Source: Corynespora cassiicola (Eukaryota; Ascomycota; Dothideomycetes; Pleosporales; Corynesporascaceae). Taken from it: a stretch of 64,000 bases of DNA. A program made the translations under genes and the position numbers. The stretch is taken from positions 1,178,001 through 1,242,000 of the forward strand of contig JAEUWY010000012.1 in assembly GCA_022059125.1 (NCBI GenBank), written 5' to 3'. A model generated the notes under the pieces. It searched no databases and was not told the DNA's origin. It saw only the letters and a list, made by a program, of their open reading frames with translations. Shown piece by piece: positions 1 through 10,251 of the stretch. Each line of letters opens with the position of its first letter. Position 1 is the first letter of the stretch.

Positions 1-396
1 AAGCAATGATGCGAACGCGAACTACTTGCCAAACACTTGACCTGATTGTCATCTGTTCTCACTTTGGAATCCATATCTTGGATATTTTTTCAATATACAT
101 AACTACCGTCTATAGTTGTTATATATTTTATCATTTGCGCCACGGAAATTGCTATTAGTTATCTCAAATGTGTTCATTCCTATATGCTTTGAGGGGAGAG
201 TACTAGAAAACCAAGATAATGTATCAATTGTCTGGTGATCCACAGCACACAAACACCAAACTCGATATCAAGAACCCCATAAAAACCCCATAACGAGCAT
301 GCAACTAAAATACCACCTCCTCAACTGTGTTTTATCTATTACTCATAGTATCTCCTCAATAGCTACTTATCCACGGCTCAAATATATACCGTTAGC
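1..396. other. Gene-free left edge
   Basis: AT-rich sequence downstream of the MetE/UROD-like gene that ends at 397 on the minus strand. I see no supportable coding frame. It probably holds that gene's 3' UTR and intergenic DNA. Confidence 0.5.
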
Positions 397-1949
397 CTAC
401 GGCTCCCCGCCCCAGACATCATCCGCAATCTCCCTCACCAACTTCAACTTTTTCTTCATGCCCTCGATATCAATTAGATTCCCCTCAGCATGGCTTGCGA
501 ATCCACACTGAGGACTCACCCCCATCCTCTTAAGCGCATCCTCTCTGCTCTCACCCTGGCCCTTGGCCATGATATCCGCCGCCTGATAGATCCTCTCCTT
601 CATCTTTTCCTTATCCTCAAGCTCAGGGAACTTGGACGTGATAACACCGAGAATTACGTTCTTGTGCTTGGGCAAGTGCGCGAGGGGCTCGAAGCCGCCA
701 GCGCGAGGGGTGTCATACTCGAGGTAGTAGGTGTGCATATTGAGCTGGGTGAAGAGCTTGGTGGCGATGCGGTCGTAACCGCCCTCGGAGAAGTGGCGCG
801 AGTTGACAAAGTTGCCTGCGTAGATGGGTTAGTCAGTGAAGTGTGATGCTGAAGGGTAGCTTGTTTTTTGAACTCAAAGCACTAGCCAAGTGTACGGTCT
901 ACAAATGTAGGGGCATCATGGAACGAAAGCTCATAAGCCACTAGCCGGCTTAAAAACACGATATACGGATTTCGAGCGATACAGTCACCCGCCGGGTGCC
1001 AGAGGCGTGTGGGGCTGAGTTGGGCTGAAGGGTAGTACTAACCTCTGCATAGGTGGACGCCCACGTGCATGTCGTCCGGAATCTTGGAGATGCAGTCATT
1101 GTACAATCCAATGTACAGATCGAGCAGCTCATCGGCGGTTACGGTGTTATTTGGGTCTTTCTTCCATCCCTCGAGCATCTTCTCCGAGCAGAAATCTGGC
1201 TCGAAATCAGTACCTGTCCTACTGTTGGGGAGGATCTCGCATTGACTTACACGCCAAGTTGGGATCGTCGAATTGTACATTGCGCAACCCAGCCTTGTAC
1301 AGAATATCGAGCTCGACCTGATACGCCTTGGCTACATCCGCAAAGTACTCTTTATCGTTCTTGTACACGTCCTTGGGGAACGCCTTGCCATCGATATATC
1401 TAGGTACACGACCATCAGCATTCATCACACGACGCAATTGCAAAACAAGGCGCAAAACAAACCGTCCACTTACCTCAAATGATACCAATTAGGCGCCGCA
1501 AGCGTCAACTTAATATCCCCCCACCTCTCCTTTGGCAAAAGCGTCTTCAGAAACTCCACTTGGTCCACATACGTACTCTGCCCCGTATGCCTAATCTTGC
1601 CCACGCAATACACGCTCTCGCCAGGCTTATGCCCCGTCTCCATAAACGCCGCGATATCCGGCACGTACAGGCGAAACGTCTCAATGGGCGGGTTCTGAAT
1701 TTCTTCCATGCCGTCGAGGCTCGGCCAAAAGGTGCCCCAGAACATGTGCCGCCGGTACTCGCCGTCGGACACGGGCCGGAACCCCAGCTCCAGCTGCGCC
1801 TTCACAATGTCGGTGATGGCGGCATCTTCGAGGGGCTTGAGCTCGGCGGCAGACTTGTTTTCCTTGTAGCGTGCATCGAGGAGGGATTGGGGGCGCTTGA
1901 GGGAGCCTAGGTGCTCGGCGTGGAAGGGGGGGTTGCGGTGGAGAGACAT
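397..1949 (-). CDS. UROD/MetE-like protein (cobalamin-independent methionine synthase C-domain type)
   Basis: Four exons: 1949-1474, 1399-1251, 1195-1043 and 815-397, giving about 398 aa. The splices are GT-AG and restore family motifs across each junction, for example DDPNLA-Y-FCSEK over the second intron. The protein matches the zinc-binding TIM-barrel half of MetE. It has an N-terminal HAEHLGS motif, HVGVHLCRGN (His and Cys ligand pair), EYDTPRAGGFEPL and GVSPQCGFAS (the later Cys ligand). Classical MetE is about 760 aa with two barrels. This is a single barrel, so it belongs to the fungal stand-alone group whose substrate is not firmly known. It may transfer methyl groups but need not make methionine. 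It lies tail-out at the left edge and no partner gene is adjacent. Confidence 0.88.
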
Positions 1950-2990
1950 TTTGGCGGGTGGGTGTTTTTTTTAGGGTCGCAATGGATTTTCAATCACGCT
2001 GGGATTATGTGCAATTGCGATTTTGAAGGAATTGACGGGCGGTGGTAGAGGGAGAGAGTTGAGCTCAGCTTTTGAACCCCTCATCTTGTGGACGACGCGC
2101 CAGCTTTATGGTCTCTCCACCCACTCCTCATCCTTACTCGGCCCGCACATGGCCTGGGGCCAACGAGGTCGTCGAACGTCTGTTCGGCGGTATTGCTTGT
2201 ACGTTCGGCAATTGCGTCGAGGGCTTGCTGTTCCCAAAGCGAGTGTCGGAGCGTCGGTGCCCCTCACTAACCCCGCCATCTGACGTCGATGTATAGGGCC
2301 TGATGTTAGCGCGGGGATCCAAGTGTTCCGTACGGGGCGCGATGGCGCGAACGCGAACCTGGGTGAAGCCTAGAACGAGACGAAATAAGACTAAAAGATG
2401 CAGGAATGTGAGCACCGTTATATATCCCCACGAGCGAGTACCTGAATGGCCATTCTGTGCACGGCGGCGACGCGCCTGACAGTCAAGTTGTCGATGCGCC
2501 AATTGTGTATGTATGCAGGGGTATCATGCGGGATGCAGGGGTTATGGCTTGGTTAAGGGCAGATCTTGTGCTGAAAAAGCAACACCATCAACGGCGGGGG
2601 CCATGATCCGGTAGCGTTGTGCAATTCAATCAGATAACGGCGAGTTAGATAGCGAATTTCTCAGTGCCACTGGTTTTGAGATTTGATCAACCTGTCATAC
2701 CTGACTCGCAGAAACGGACTGGATGCCCCATGCCTCTAGCTTCTAGGCTTGAGCCATATGAAAGGAAATCGAAAATTCTATAACCACCACTTTGGTCCCT
2801 GCCGAGCACTTCGGATAGGAGAGAAGGTTAAAAAAATATCTACCATAAAATATTGCATCAAACACCACCCTCTCGATTCTGGGTACGGTCCCCCAGATCC
2901 TATTTTGCGTGAACCTACGACCTCTAAGATTTTTGCCGACTGAGAACTTCTTGCTGTGGCGTACGAACATTGTGCCACGTGCCTTAGTAA
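1950..2990. other. Intergenic region
   Basis: Upstream region of the MetE/UROD-like gene (start 1949, minus) and downstream region of the pheromone receptor (end 2991, minus). The open frames here overlap each other in several frames and have no recognisable motifs. I found no RNA gene or repeat. Confidence 0.5.
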
Positions 2991-4137
2991 CTAGACACGA
3001 GGTGACTGGGTGCCAGCCTGGACAGACCACTCGTGCCCGACATGGATGGTGCCAGGAGTTGGAGGCAGAGCCGTGAGGGGGCTGTCAGGATTCTTGCCAC
3101 TGGTGAAAGTGCTTGTGGTCACTATTGGGCTGTGCTTCTCGTCGGTGGCACTTCCATCTGAGCTAGCACCAAAGGTATCCTTGAGAAGTCGTCGGTGGGC
3201 ATCAGGGCCATGGCCGCCAAGACTGGTATCGTCGGTGATAACACCAGCCCAGATGGCAGACAGAGGCAGAAAAATGCACATGATAGTGAGGGCCTGAGCT
3301 CCAAGCTCTGGTGCTATATGGTCCGGTATGAATTGAAGAGCGGTGAAACAGGCTACAACAAGTCAGTGAAAGCGATTCTGAGTAGAGCGAAGTCCACGTA
3401 CCTGGAACGATCATAGTCTGACAGCCCATGATGAAGATTATCTGTAATGGTCCGAACTGGGACATTCCGAGCTTCCTACGCTGGAGGATAGCAAGGCCTA
3501 GCTTGACGGTGAAGACGGCGCAGTAGGACCATATGGCAAGCGCTTGCATGATGAGATTGAGGCGAGTGAGCCAATTGTAATGGGTGCCTACTGCTTCGTT
3601 GTGCATAGTGGCTATGTTGCTCAGAACGACAACGGAGAAGCGGAGACCGACTGCAACGAGTGCCAAGGTAGATGTGACACCCAAGACGAGGATGCGCCGG
3701 AGAGGGTGGGTTGTAACGCATACAACCCAGACCTGAAAGCTGAGGGAGATCATGATGCAGACAAACAGGAGGAGAGTCATGACGTTTCCTGTAATGGTTT
3801 TGGCGCGATCCAGAGGCCGGATACGAGAATAATCCCCGGTAAGGACGGCATAGGGATGGAACCAGTTACCGGTCAGGAAGAGACAGTTGAGAATGGACCG
3901 GACAATGTTGATGGAAAGGCACAAAGCGTTCAGGATGAAGATGGACGATGTGAGCTTCTCCCGCTTGGTAACGATCAGGAGAATAAGGAGTAGGATGACG
4001 GAAGCGCCGACTTGCGAGGCATAGTTGATGGCAAGCCGCATGCCCCACAGGCGGAGTTCGTCGATGTCAACCATGGGAATGGCGACCTCCTCGCCATCTC
4101 TAGTTTTGACCATGAAAGTCTGGGTGAAGGGATCCAT
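2991..4137 (-). CDS. STE2: Alpha-factor-type pheromone receptor (Ste2/PreB family GPCR)
   Basis: Two exons, 4137-3402 and 3352-2991, giving about 365 aa. The 49-bp intron has GTACGT and TTGTAG ends and splices VP to ACFTALQF. Seven hydrophobic segments are visible, starting near residues 36-56 (GASVILLLILLIV) and ending with the MCIFLPLSAIWAGV segment. The TM6 stretch QTMIVPACFTALQF carries the conserved proline typical of Ste2. The hydrophilic C-tail (about 85 residues, Ser/Thr-rich) fits regulation by phosphorylation and endocytosis. In the family the receptor binds a peptide pheromone at the plasma membrane and signals through a heterotrimeric G protein to the mating MAPK pathway. A 9-bp-type tandem repeat sits just before the start codon. 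The presence of STE2 does not by itself tell the mating type, because filamentous ascomycetes carry it in both. Confidence 0.9.
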
Positions 4138-4141
4138 GGCT

Positions 4142-4180
4142 GAGGTGCGGAGGTGCTGAGGTGTCGAGGTGTCGAGGTGG
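4142..4180. repeat. Short tandem repeat in the STE2 5' leader
   Basis: Imperfect 8-9 bp units built on gaggtg(c/t) are repeated about five times immediately upstream of the STE2 start codon at 4137. They would lie in the 5' UTR of the receptor transcript. Confidence 0.7.
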
Positions 4181-5318
4181 AAATAAGAGAGATATAGACT
4201 TCCGGACTTTGGAAGACTGGCAAATTGGTGATAGATGGGGCGCAGTTGGTGAAGTATAGTGTCTTCGCTGTTGGATGGTTACACCCGGTACGCGGTTGGC
4301 TGCACGTGCGGACAAAGCGGCCTGGGTCTGGAGCGGAGTCTGAAGCAGGGGCTGAAAAAAGATTGAAGGGCAGCTTCCTGCGGCGGCCCTAGGATATGCA
4401 GAAGGGTAGATTGCGGAGGAAATGACGGTGGATGGAGAAGGGGACGGAGGAGAAGAGAAGGGGACGAGGAAGATAAGCGTGTGGATGGGAGGGCGAAGAA
4501 TAGCAAGACGAAGCATGTGTAGAACGGCTTGGCGTACAATGGCAAGCATGGGCGCGGCCATGAGAGACAGCTCCAGTGGACGGGATGGGCCAGATATTGT
4601 TGTTTTGGGAAGGCACCTTCTACGTCCGAACAATACTAAGGAAGGCACTACCGGCCGCCCGGGTCCGCTCTTTTGATCGCTTCCAGTCTCCTACCCACCC
4701 TCCAACACCGTGCGCAACCCCCGGGCGGCTCTACGCTACCAGCTTCACTGTCACTTGAGGGCCAATGCATCTGGCCGACTTGCCATTGTTCCTGTCACAT
4801 CCGGCCGACTTCCGTACACGCACACACGCGAACCGCGTACTACGGCTGAGTCCTCTCCTGTCTTACCCTCGGCCCAAGACACATAAGAGAGCCGTGCCGT
4901 GATCCATTGGATTGCTGTTCCCGGCTGGTGAGGGCGACGACGTGGAACACCAAAAGACTTGTTACTATTGTTCTCGCGCTGGTCTGCTTGTCGAGGTTTT
5001 GAGACCGTCCAGCCAGCCCTAAAGACGCGACGCACAAGTCTAGCCACGTCTCACCGCGGGAATCATTGAGGAGAAAACAAAAGCAAACATCTGCTCAGAT
5101 TACTCGTGACGGCTGGGGAAAACGCGGCCTTTGACTAAGTGCAGGCTCCCGAGATCCACAAGGAGGTGAGGTGTAGACTAGCCAATATAGGCCTGGCTCA
5201 ATGCACGGTCCCTTCTCTACACACTCGTGACACCGCGTTTGTCCTCAATTTGTTGCCACATGATTGCTCTTCGACGCGTCACAAACCCACCATCATACCT
5301 GGATAATCTACCATCACC
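4181..5318. promoter_or_regulatory. Divergent upstream region, STE2 / BRCT gene
   Basis: About 1.1 kb between the start of the minus-strand receptor gene and the plus-strand BRCT gene. It contains a strongly purine-rich tract at about 4425-4500, which is pyrimidine-rich on the STE2 sense strand and is common in fungal promoters and 5' UTRs. The frames here look non-coding. No specific factor site is claimed. Confidence 0.45.
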
Positions 5319-7293
5319 ATGAGCTGGGCACTGGTGCTAAAGAACATTGACGGAAAGGAGCTTGACCGCTTCAAACTCACAGCACATCGACGCTCAATTC
5401 TCGTACACAATGACAGCAAGCTCGCCGTTATCGACGGCATTTCCCGGCCAGAGCATGGCAGCACGCTGGCTTGCTTCGGTAATTTCACAGACCCTATTAG
5501 TCACCTTTGGCTGATGTTCGCTAGTTGCTGGTCCCTGGGGTACAAAATTGGAGGCAATTGAAGATGACCTCAGCGTCCTTCCAAGCCCTCCAAAGGTCAA
5601 TCTCCTCATTGACCCATCAACCGAATCATACAAACTTAAGAAGCGCACTAGCGGAAGTACTGAGATTATGTTGCTTCGCGCAAACGACCGCATATACACG
5701 ACCAAAACCTCACAGAGTCTGACTTTGGCTTGGACCACTGTAGAAGTCCAAGTCAACTCCTCAGCCACTGGAGACCAAGCAAAGAATGGAGCTAACCTCA
5801 TTACTGGAGAGATACCAGCTGGAATACCTGATTCATCCAAAGACGAGGAAACTGAAGACGAGAATTCTGCAGGCGATGACACCGCGATAGCAGCGACACA
5901 ATCAAACGTTTTTGCTCGCTCAACGCCCTTGCCTTCCGTCTCGCGGTCAATCCTGGTACAGGAGACTCCAACCACTGATAGAATCGCTCAGATGGTACAT
6001 GAATCATCGACGGTCTTGAACGAGGCGGAAACGCTGGCCGTTCCCGTGCCTCCTGTAGATGAAACTGTCGACGACAGACCAGCGGGCGGAGAGAAAGAAT
6101 TGGATGGCATCAAGACTATCCAAGACATGCCAAAGGGATCATACTGTCTTCAAGAGAATAATACGGGAGACGGCATGACCGACAAAACCGAAGACCACCC
6201 TGTCGCCACTACACCAGCTCGTCGCAAAAGTGGTAGGCATCCTACCATCGAGGCCTCCACATCAACTCGAAAGAGATCCAGCCCAATGGTCGAAGATGAA
6301 ACAGATCTCACAAGTAAGGCCGATCCATCAAATCGTTCCTCAAAGCGTAGGAAGGCCCCAATCGAAGAAGATGAGGACATTGAAGGAGGAATCGATACCA
6401 CGCAGAAGAACACTACCAAATCTACACAAGTCGTAGCAACGAAGCGAAGGAGACAGACTATTGACGAAGAAGAGCCTTCCGAGCCTACTCCTGCGCGAAG
6501 TCTACGAAGTTCCCAAGAGGTGCTTCCTGATATCGCCATATATGTCGGACTGAAGCCCCGAGTGCTATTCAGCAACTCAGCAGTCCCATCTAACGGTAGT
6601 GTCGTAAGATTCCTAAGGAGGAACGGTGGTACTGTTGTTGATTCGGTCAAAGATGATGCCAACATCCTCTGGTTAGCATTACGCTCTGATACGCTTCTGC
6701 TGGTGTCCTTAATCATACTAATATATCACAGTGTCAAGATGGGCCCCCTATCGAAAACGATGAAGTTGTTGCAGTCAATTGCTTTGGGCATTCCGATTGT
6801 CACCGACAAATGGCTTATCGACTCTTCCAAAGCAAACCACTTTGTCGCCATCGAACACTACAAGCCGCAGATAAAGGCACAAGAGCAAGGGTGGAATTTT
6901 TCCCTGGAGAGAATCTGGGGCAAAAAACAGGACACACTATTCCAGGGTAACACGGTCTACTTCACGCCGACCTTGAAATCAGCCTATAAGAATTTTACAG
7001 AGATGGAAGAAGTCTGCAGAGCCGTTGGCGCAAGGCGCGTAATCAGTCGACCAGCAAGTGGCAAAGATGTCGATGCCGCGGATACGATCCGCATGGCGAG
7101 CGAGGAAGAAGACGAGGATGCGGATAAGCTGATGCGGGATGGCCATGCATGCTTCACCAGGGACTTGCTGCCCAACAGCATCCTGAGAGGCAAACTGGAT
7201 CTCGATAGCGACGAGTTCAGGATCCAGGCTCCGCCTCCAGTCACGCCCGCGAAGACGCCCGCGAAGAAGAAAGGGCGCCCGAGGAAGAGTTAG
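5319..7293 (+). CDS. Nuclear protein with C-terminal BRCT region, possible N-terminal FHA
   Basis: Three exons: 5319-5478, 5525-6671 and 6732-7293, about 622 aa. The second intron is 60 bp, has GTTAGC/CACAG ends and an ACTAAT branch site, and is open in frame. Residues 1-110 look weakly like an FHA fold (HRRSILVHNDSKLAVIDG, then ISRPEH where FHA domains have ISRxH). The middle is acidic and basic low complexity with several Lys/Arg clusters that could be nuclear signals. The C-terminal part (IAIYVGLKPRVLFS, then GIPIVTDKWLIDSS) is BRCT-like, and a second BRCT-like unit may follow (NTVYFTPTL). The tail is basic with an AKKKGRPRK AT-hook-like motif. FHA plus tandem BRCT recalls MDC1/Mdb1 and nibrin, so a DNA-damage scaffold role is an inference. 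The BRCT call is firm; the FHA call is weak. Confidence 0.75.
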
Positions 7294-8289
7294 GCGAAGG
7301 GCGGACCCACGAGACCGGTTCAACGAAAAGGGCGGCGTGATTTTTGGGGAACGGCAAATGAGTCACGATGCGCTGCCAAAGCCGAGAATAATGGGCTCAC
7401 ATTGCGGATTCTCCAAAGGCTCTCTTACCACGCCATGGGCCATTCCACGGATCATGAGTTATGAGGCGACGAACATGAGAGGGTAAACAGCATTACAACC
7501 CATTCATTGATGATCTGTATACTAGACATTGACGGAGCCGATCCAGCTTCCACAAAGTCAATAAAAGAAAAGACTTACGAGTCGAACTTCCAAAATGCTC
7601 GTCTCATTGTCCGGTTGTGTCTGCTTGCTCATCTGTGCGCATCAAACGCCGCGTCGAAGACCCGATACCGCGGAGTCCATTGACTTCATTGAATCTCGGA
7701 ATCAATCGATTGACCCCACCCCTCCCCACTCAAAAGCCCACTCCCAAAACCATCACATAACACGCAGCTAAGCTAAATACAAACATTGAACCATAGGAAG
7801 TCAAGTCTCTATTACTCGTAGCAGTAACACACCAATACCGCACACGCACCCAAGGGCATTCAGCCCCTCAAGAGGGCGCGTACACGCACTTACTCAACAA
7901 GCCCAGAGGATTGGCAATCGCATCTTCAGCACGAGCGCATATTACTGGGACGGGACATGTTGGAAAAACACCACAGCGCCAATGACACCCCTTTCCTTCT
8001 CCATGTATCGCAAAAATGAGGTGAGCCGAGCCGACGATGACGTGCAACGAAAGGAGTTCCAAAAAGAAAAAGAAAAAGAGGGAGAAAAAACAATCAGATT
8101 TCCGGCCTCGTAAAGAGCAGCCCCAAGCGCCGACCCGCTGAAATGCATCAATATGATGTGAACTGTGAGAAAAACAAGGGAAAAAGAGAGAGAGAGAAAA
8201 AGGATGCCCATCTCGCCAAATAGTCCTACATGTTCTTTTACGCAAGAACGAGGAATACTGCAGGGAGAGACTTAGGGGACAATGAGCTT
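7294..8289. other. Convergent intergenic region with purine tracts
   Basis: The region lies between the stop codons of the BRCT gene (+) and the homeodomain gene (-). It holds two A/G-only tracts, about 8058-8096 and 8166-8204. No gene is supportable. Confidence 0.55.
8058..8204. repeat. A/G low-complexity tracts
   Basis: Runs of aaaaag units and gagaga units in two blocks, in the probable 3' UTR of the minus-strand homeodomain gene, where they would be C/T-rich in the RNA. Confidence 0.7.
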
Positions 8290-10251
8290 TTATCGCCATT
8301 GGCCTTGGCTGAGTTTGAGGAGGCCTTCGACGCAGCCGGCTTCTTCTGCAGAGCTGAGGCTCGTCCGCCCGCTTAGCCTGCCACCCTTCATGAACATTCG
8401 GAGCTCTTCGTCCTGTTCTGGATCCTCCGACTCCTGGCCCTTGTTCTTCTCTTTGGCCAGCATGGCGCCCAAGCTGGAGCTCTGCGACATGATGTCAGTA
8501 TTCTCGCCCAGTATCTGGCGGGTGCGTTGAGAGCTGCCGGGCGGGCCTGTCTTGTGTGATCGGCGTCCTGGCATAAGGTCGGGTTCCCAGTTCTCCTTGT
8601 CCGACTCGGTCTGTGGGAGCTCATCAGATTCGCTGCTATCGCTGACCTTCCTGCTAGACTTGGATTGGAGGCGCCCGCACGATGTGGAAGCACGCTGCAT
8701 GGGTCCGCGACGCTTCTTGACGCCGTTCTCACCCAGCACTTTGGCTGAACCATGTCGCGAGAGAAGCGGAGAGTTTTGGCGAGCCTGGTTCTGGGCAAGT
8801 ATCCTCCTGTTAGCACGCAGCAACCCGATGGCATCTGCGGCACTACCACTGCCCTCTTGTTCAGCACGCGTGGTCAAACTAGTGTTGTAGCGACTGTCCG
8901 GATCACACCAAAACTCCCAGGCGCGTGAATCTCTGCTTCGTCCAATGCTCGACGTCTTCATCATCTTTGGACTGCGTTCCTGTGAAGCAGCGGCCAGACG
9001 CTCATTCAACCCAGCTGCACTGTAGCTCCTTCGAAGGCCCGCAGCAGCTCGGGAAAATGCCTGTTGGTTTGTTCTCTGATGTGGAGGTGAAGGAGTCTTA
9101 TCAAGATCCGTGACAACGCGAGCCGTGCCATCTTCGTTGGTAGCTATCCGAACGAAGGAGTGGGCGCGTTTGAGAGAGCGCGTCGTCTCGGGCTGCTCAA
9201 TAGCAGGTTGTGCCGCGTTCGGGAACGTGATTACTTCGGGCGCATAATCATCGCTGCAACGGATGAAGGATGCGCTACGGCGATTCGAGATCCAAGAGGT
9301 GCGCGCCTGCGTGGCTTGAGATGATGTTGTTTGCTGGGAGCTACTCAGCTCCGTTGGCGCTGTCTCGGCGGTCTTTGGATCTGTGGACGCTGCTACAGTC
9401 TCCTCGGTGGTGGTTTGCGACTCTTGCTTTTCGGATTCGGGGGACTCGGTCGGGTGCGGTTCTGGCACAGTGTCGTCCGATGTCACTGCGGGTTCGGTCG
9501 CTGGCGCAGGTTCTGGCGTGGCGGGCTTTGGGGCTTCATTACGCGGCGGCGGCTGCTCCCCGGTCGGCTCGGGCTGCTCGGTCTCGCGCACGAGCGCATC
9601 GTCCTCGGTCGGGGGGTCGGACATGGTGGACGACGAAGACATCAACGATGCCGTAGATGAAGGCTCAAGTGGTCGGGAGCGGCGACGGTCGTTTTGTCGT
9701 TTATTCTGAAACCAGATCTGAAGAGGGGTTAGTCGCGCACACTCGTGACGTGGAGCCCTGAAGCAAAACGCACCTGCACCTCTTTTTCTCCGAGCGCGAC
9801 CTTGCCGACAATGTCCATGCGAGCGGCCTTGTCAGGCTTTGGGTTCTTGAGATACTCGGCCTTGAGGATCTCCTCGTCTTCTTTGCTGTAGGACAGGGTG
9901 GTCAGTTGGTGTTGAGGTGGATGATGTGAGCGGGGCATTGGCGTTAGGCCCCGGATGACCACATGAGCACGTTCCATTGGACGCGTCGCGAACCGGCGCC
10001 GCGAGCATCAACAGCGTTGGGACGAAAAGATTGAATGGAGAGAAGCAGGAAAAGTGCACAGAGGCAGGCAATACACACCTTGTTCGCCTGCGCTTTTGAC
10101 GCGCAAGTGGTTTGTTATCGCAGTCTGGCGGCAACGCGTTTGCGACCGAGTTGGGGGAGTGCACGAGGAAAGCAAGGCCCGTGTTGGGGCTGGCGCGCCT
10201 GCCATTGGCCGACGTGGGCGACGACGAGGGTGGTGGCGACGAGGAAGACAT
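8290..10251 (-). CDS. Homeodomain transcription factor (Yox1/Yhp1-like)
   Basis: Three exons: 10251-10079, 9885-9774 and 9717-8290, about 570 aa. The introns split the homeodomain and the splices rebuild it: KRRRT-S-KEDEEILKAEY across intron 1 and EVQ-IWFQNKRQN across intron 2. The homeodomain is at about residues 52-113 and helix 3 carries the invariant WFQN. The pattern KNPKPDKAARxxIVxKVALGEKEVQ is that of the fungal Yox1/Yhp1 group, which in yeast represses cell-cycle genes. That function is known of the family and not shown here. The rest is Ser/Pro/Thr-rich and disordered, with acidic stretches near residues 130-230. Upstream lies an unusually long gene-free region. Confidence 0.87.
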
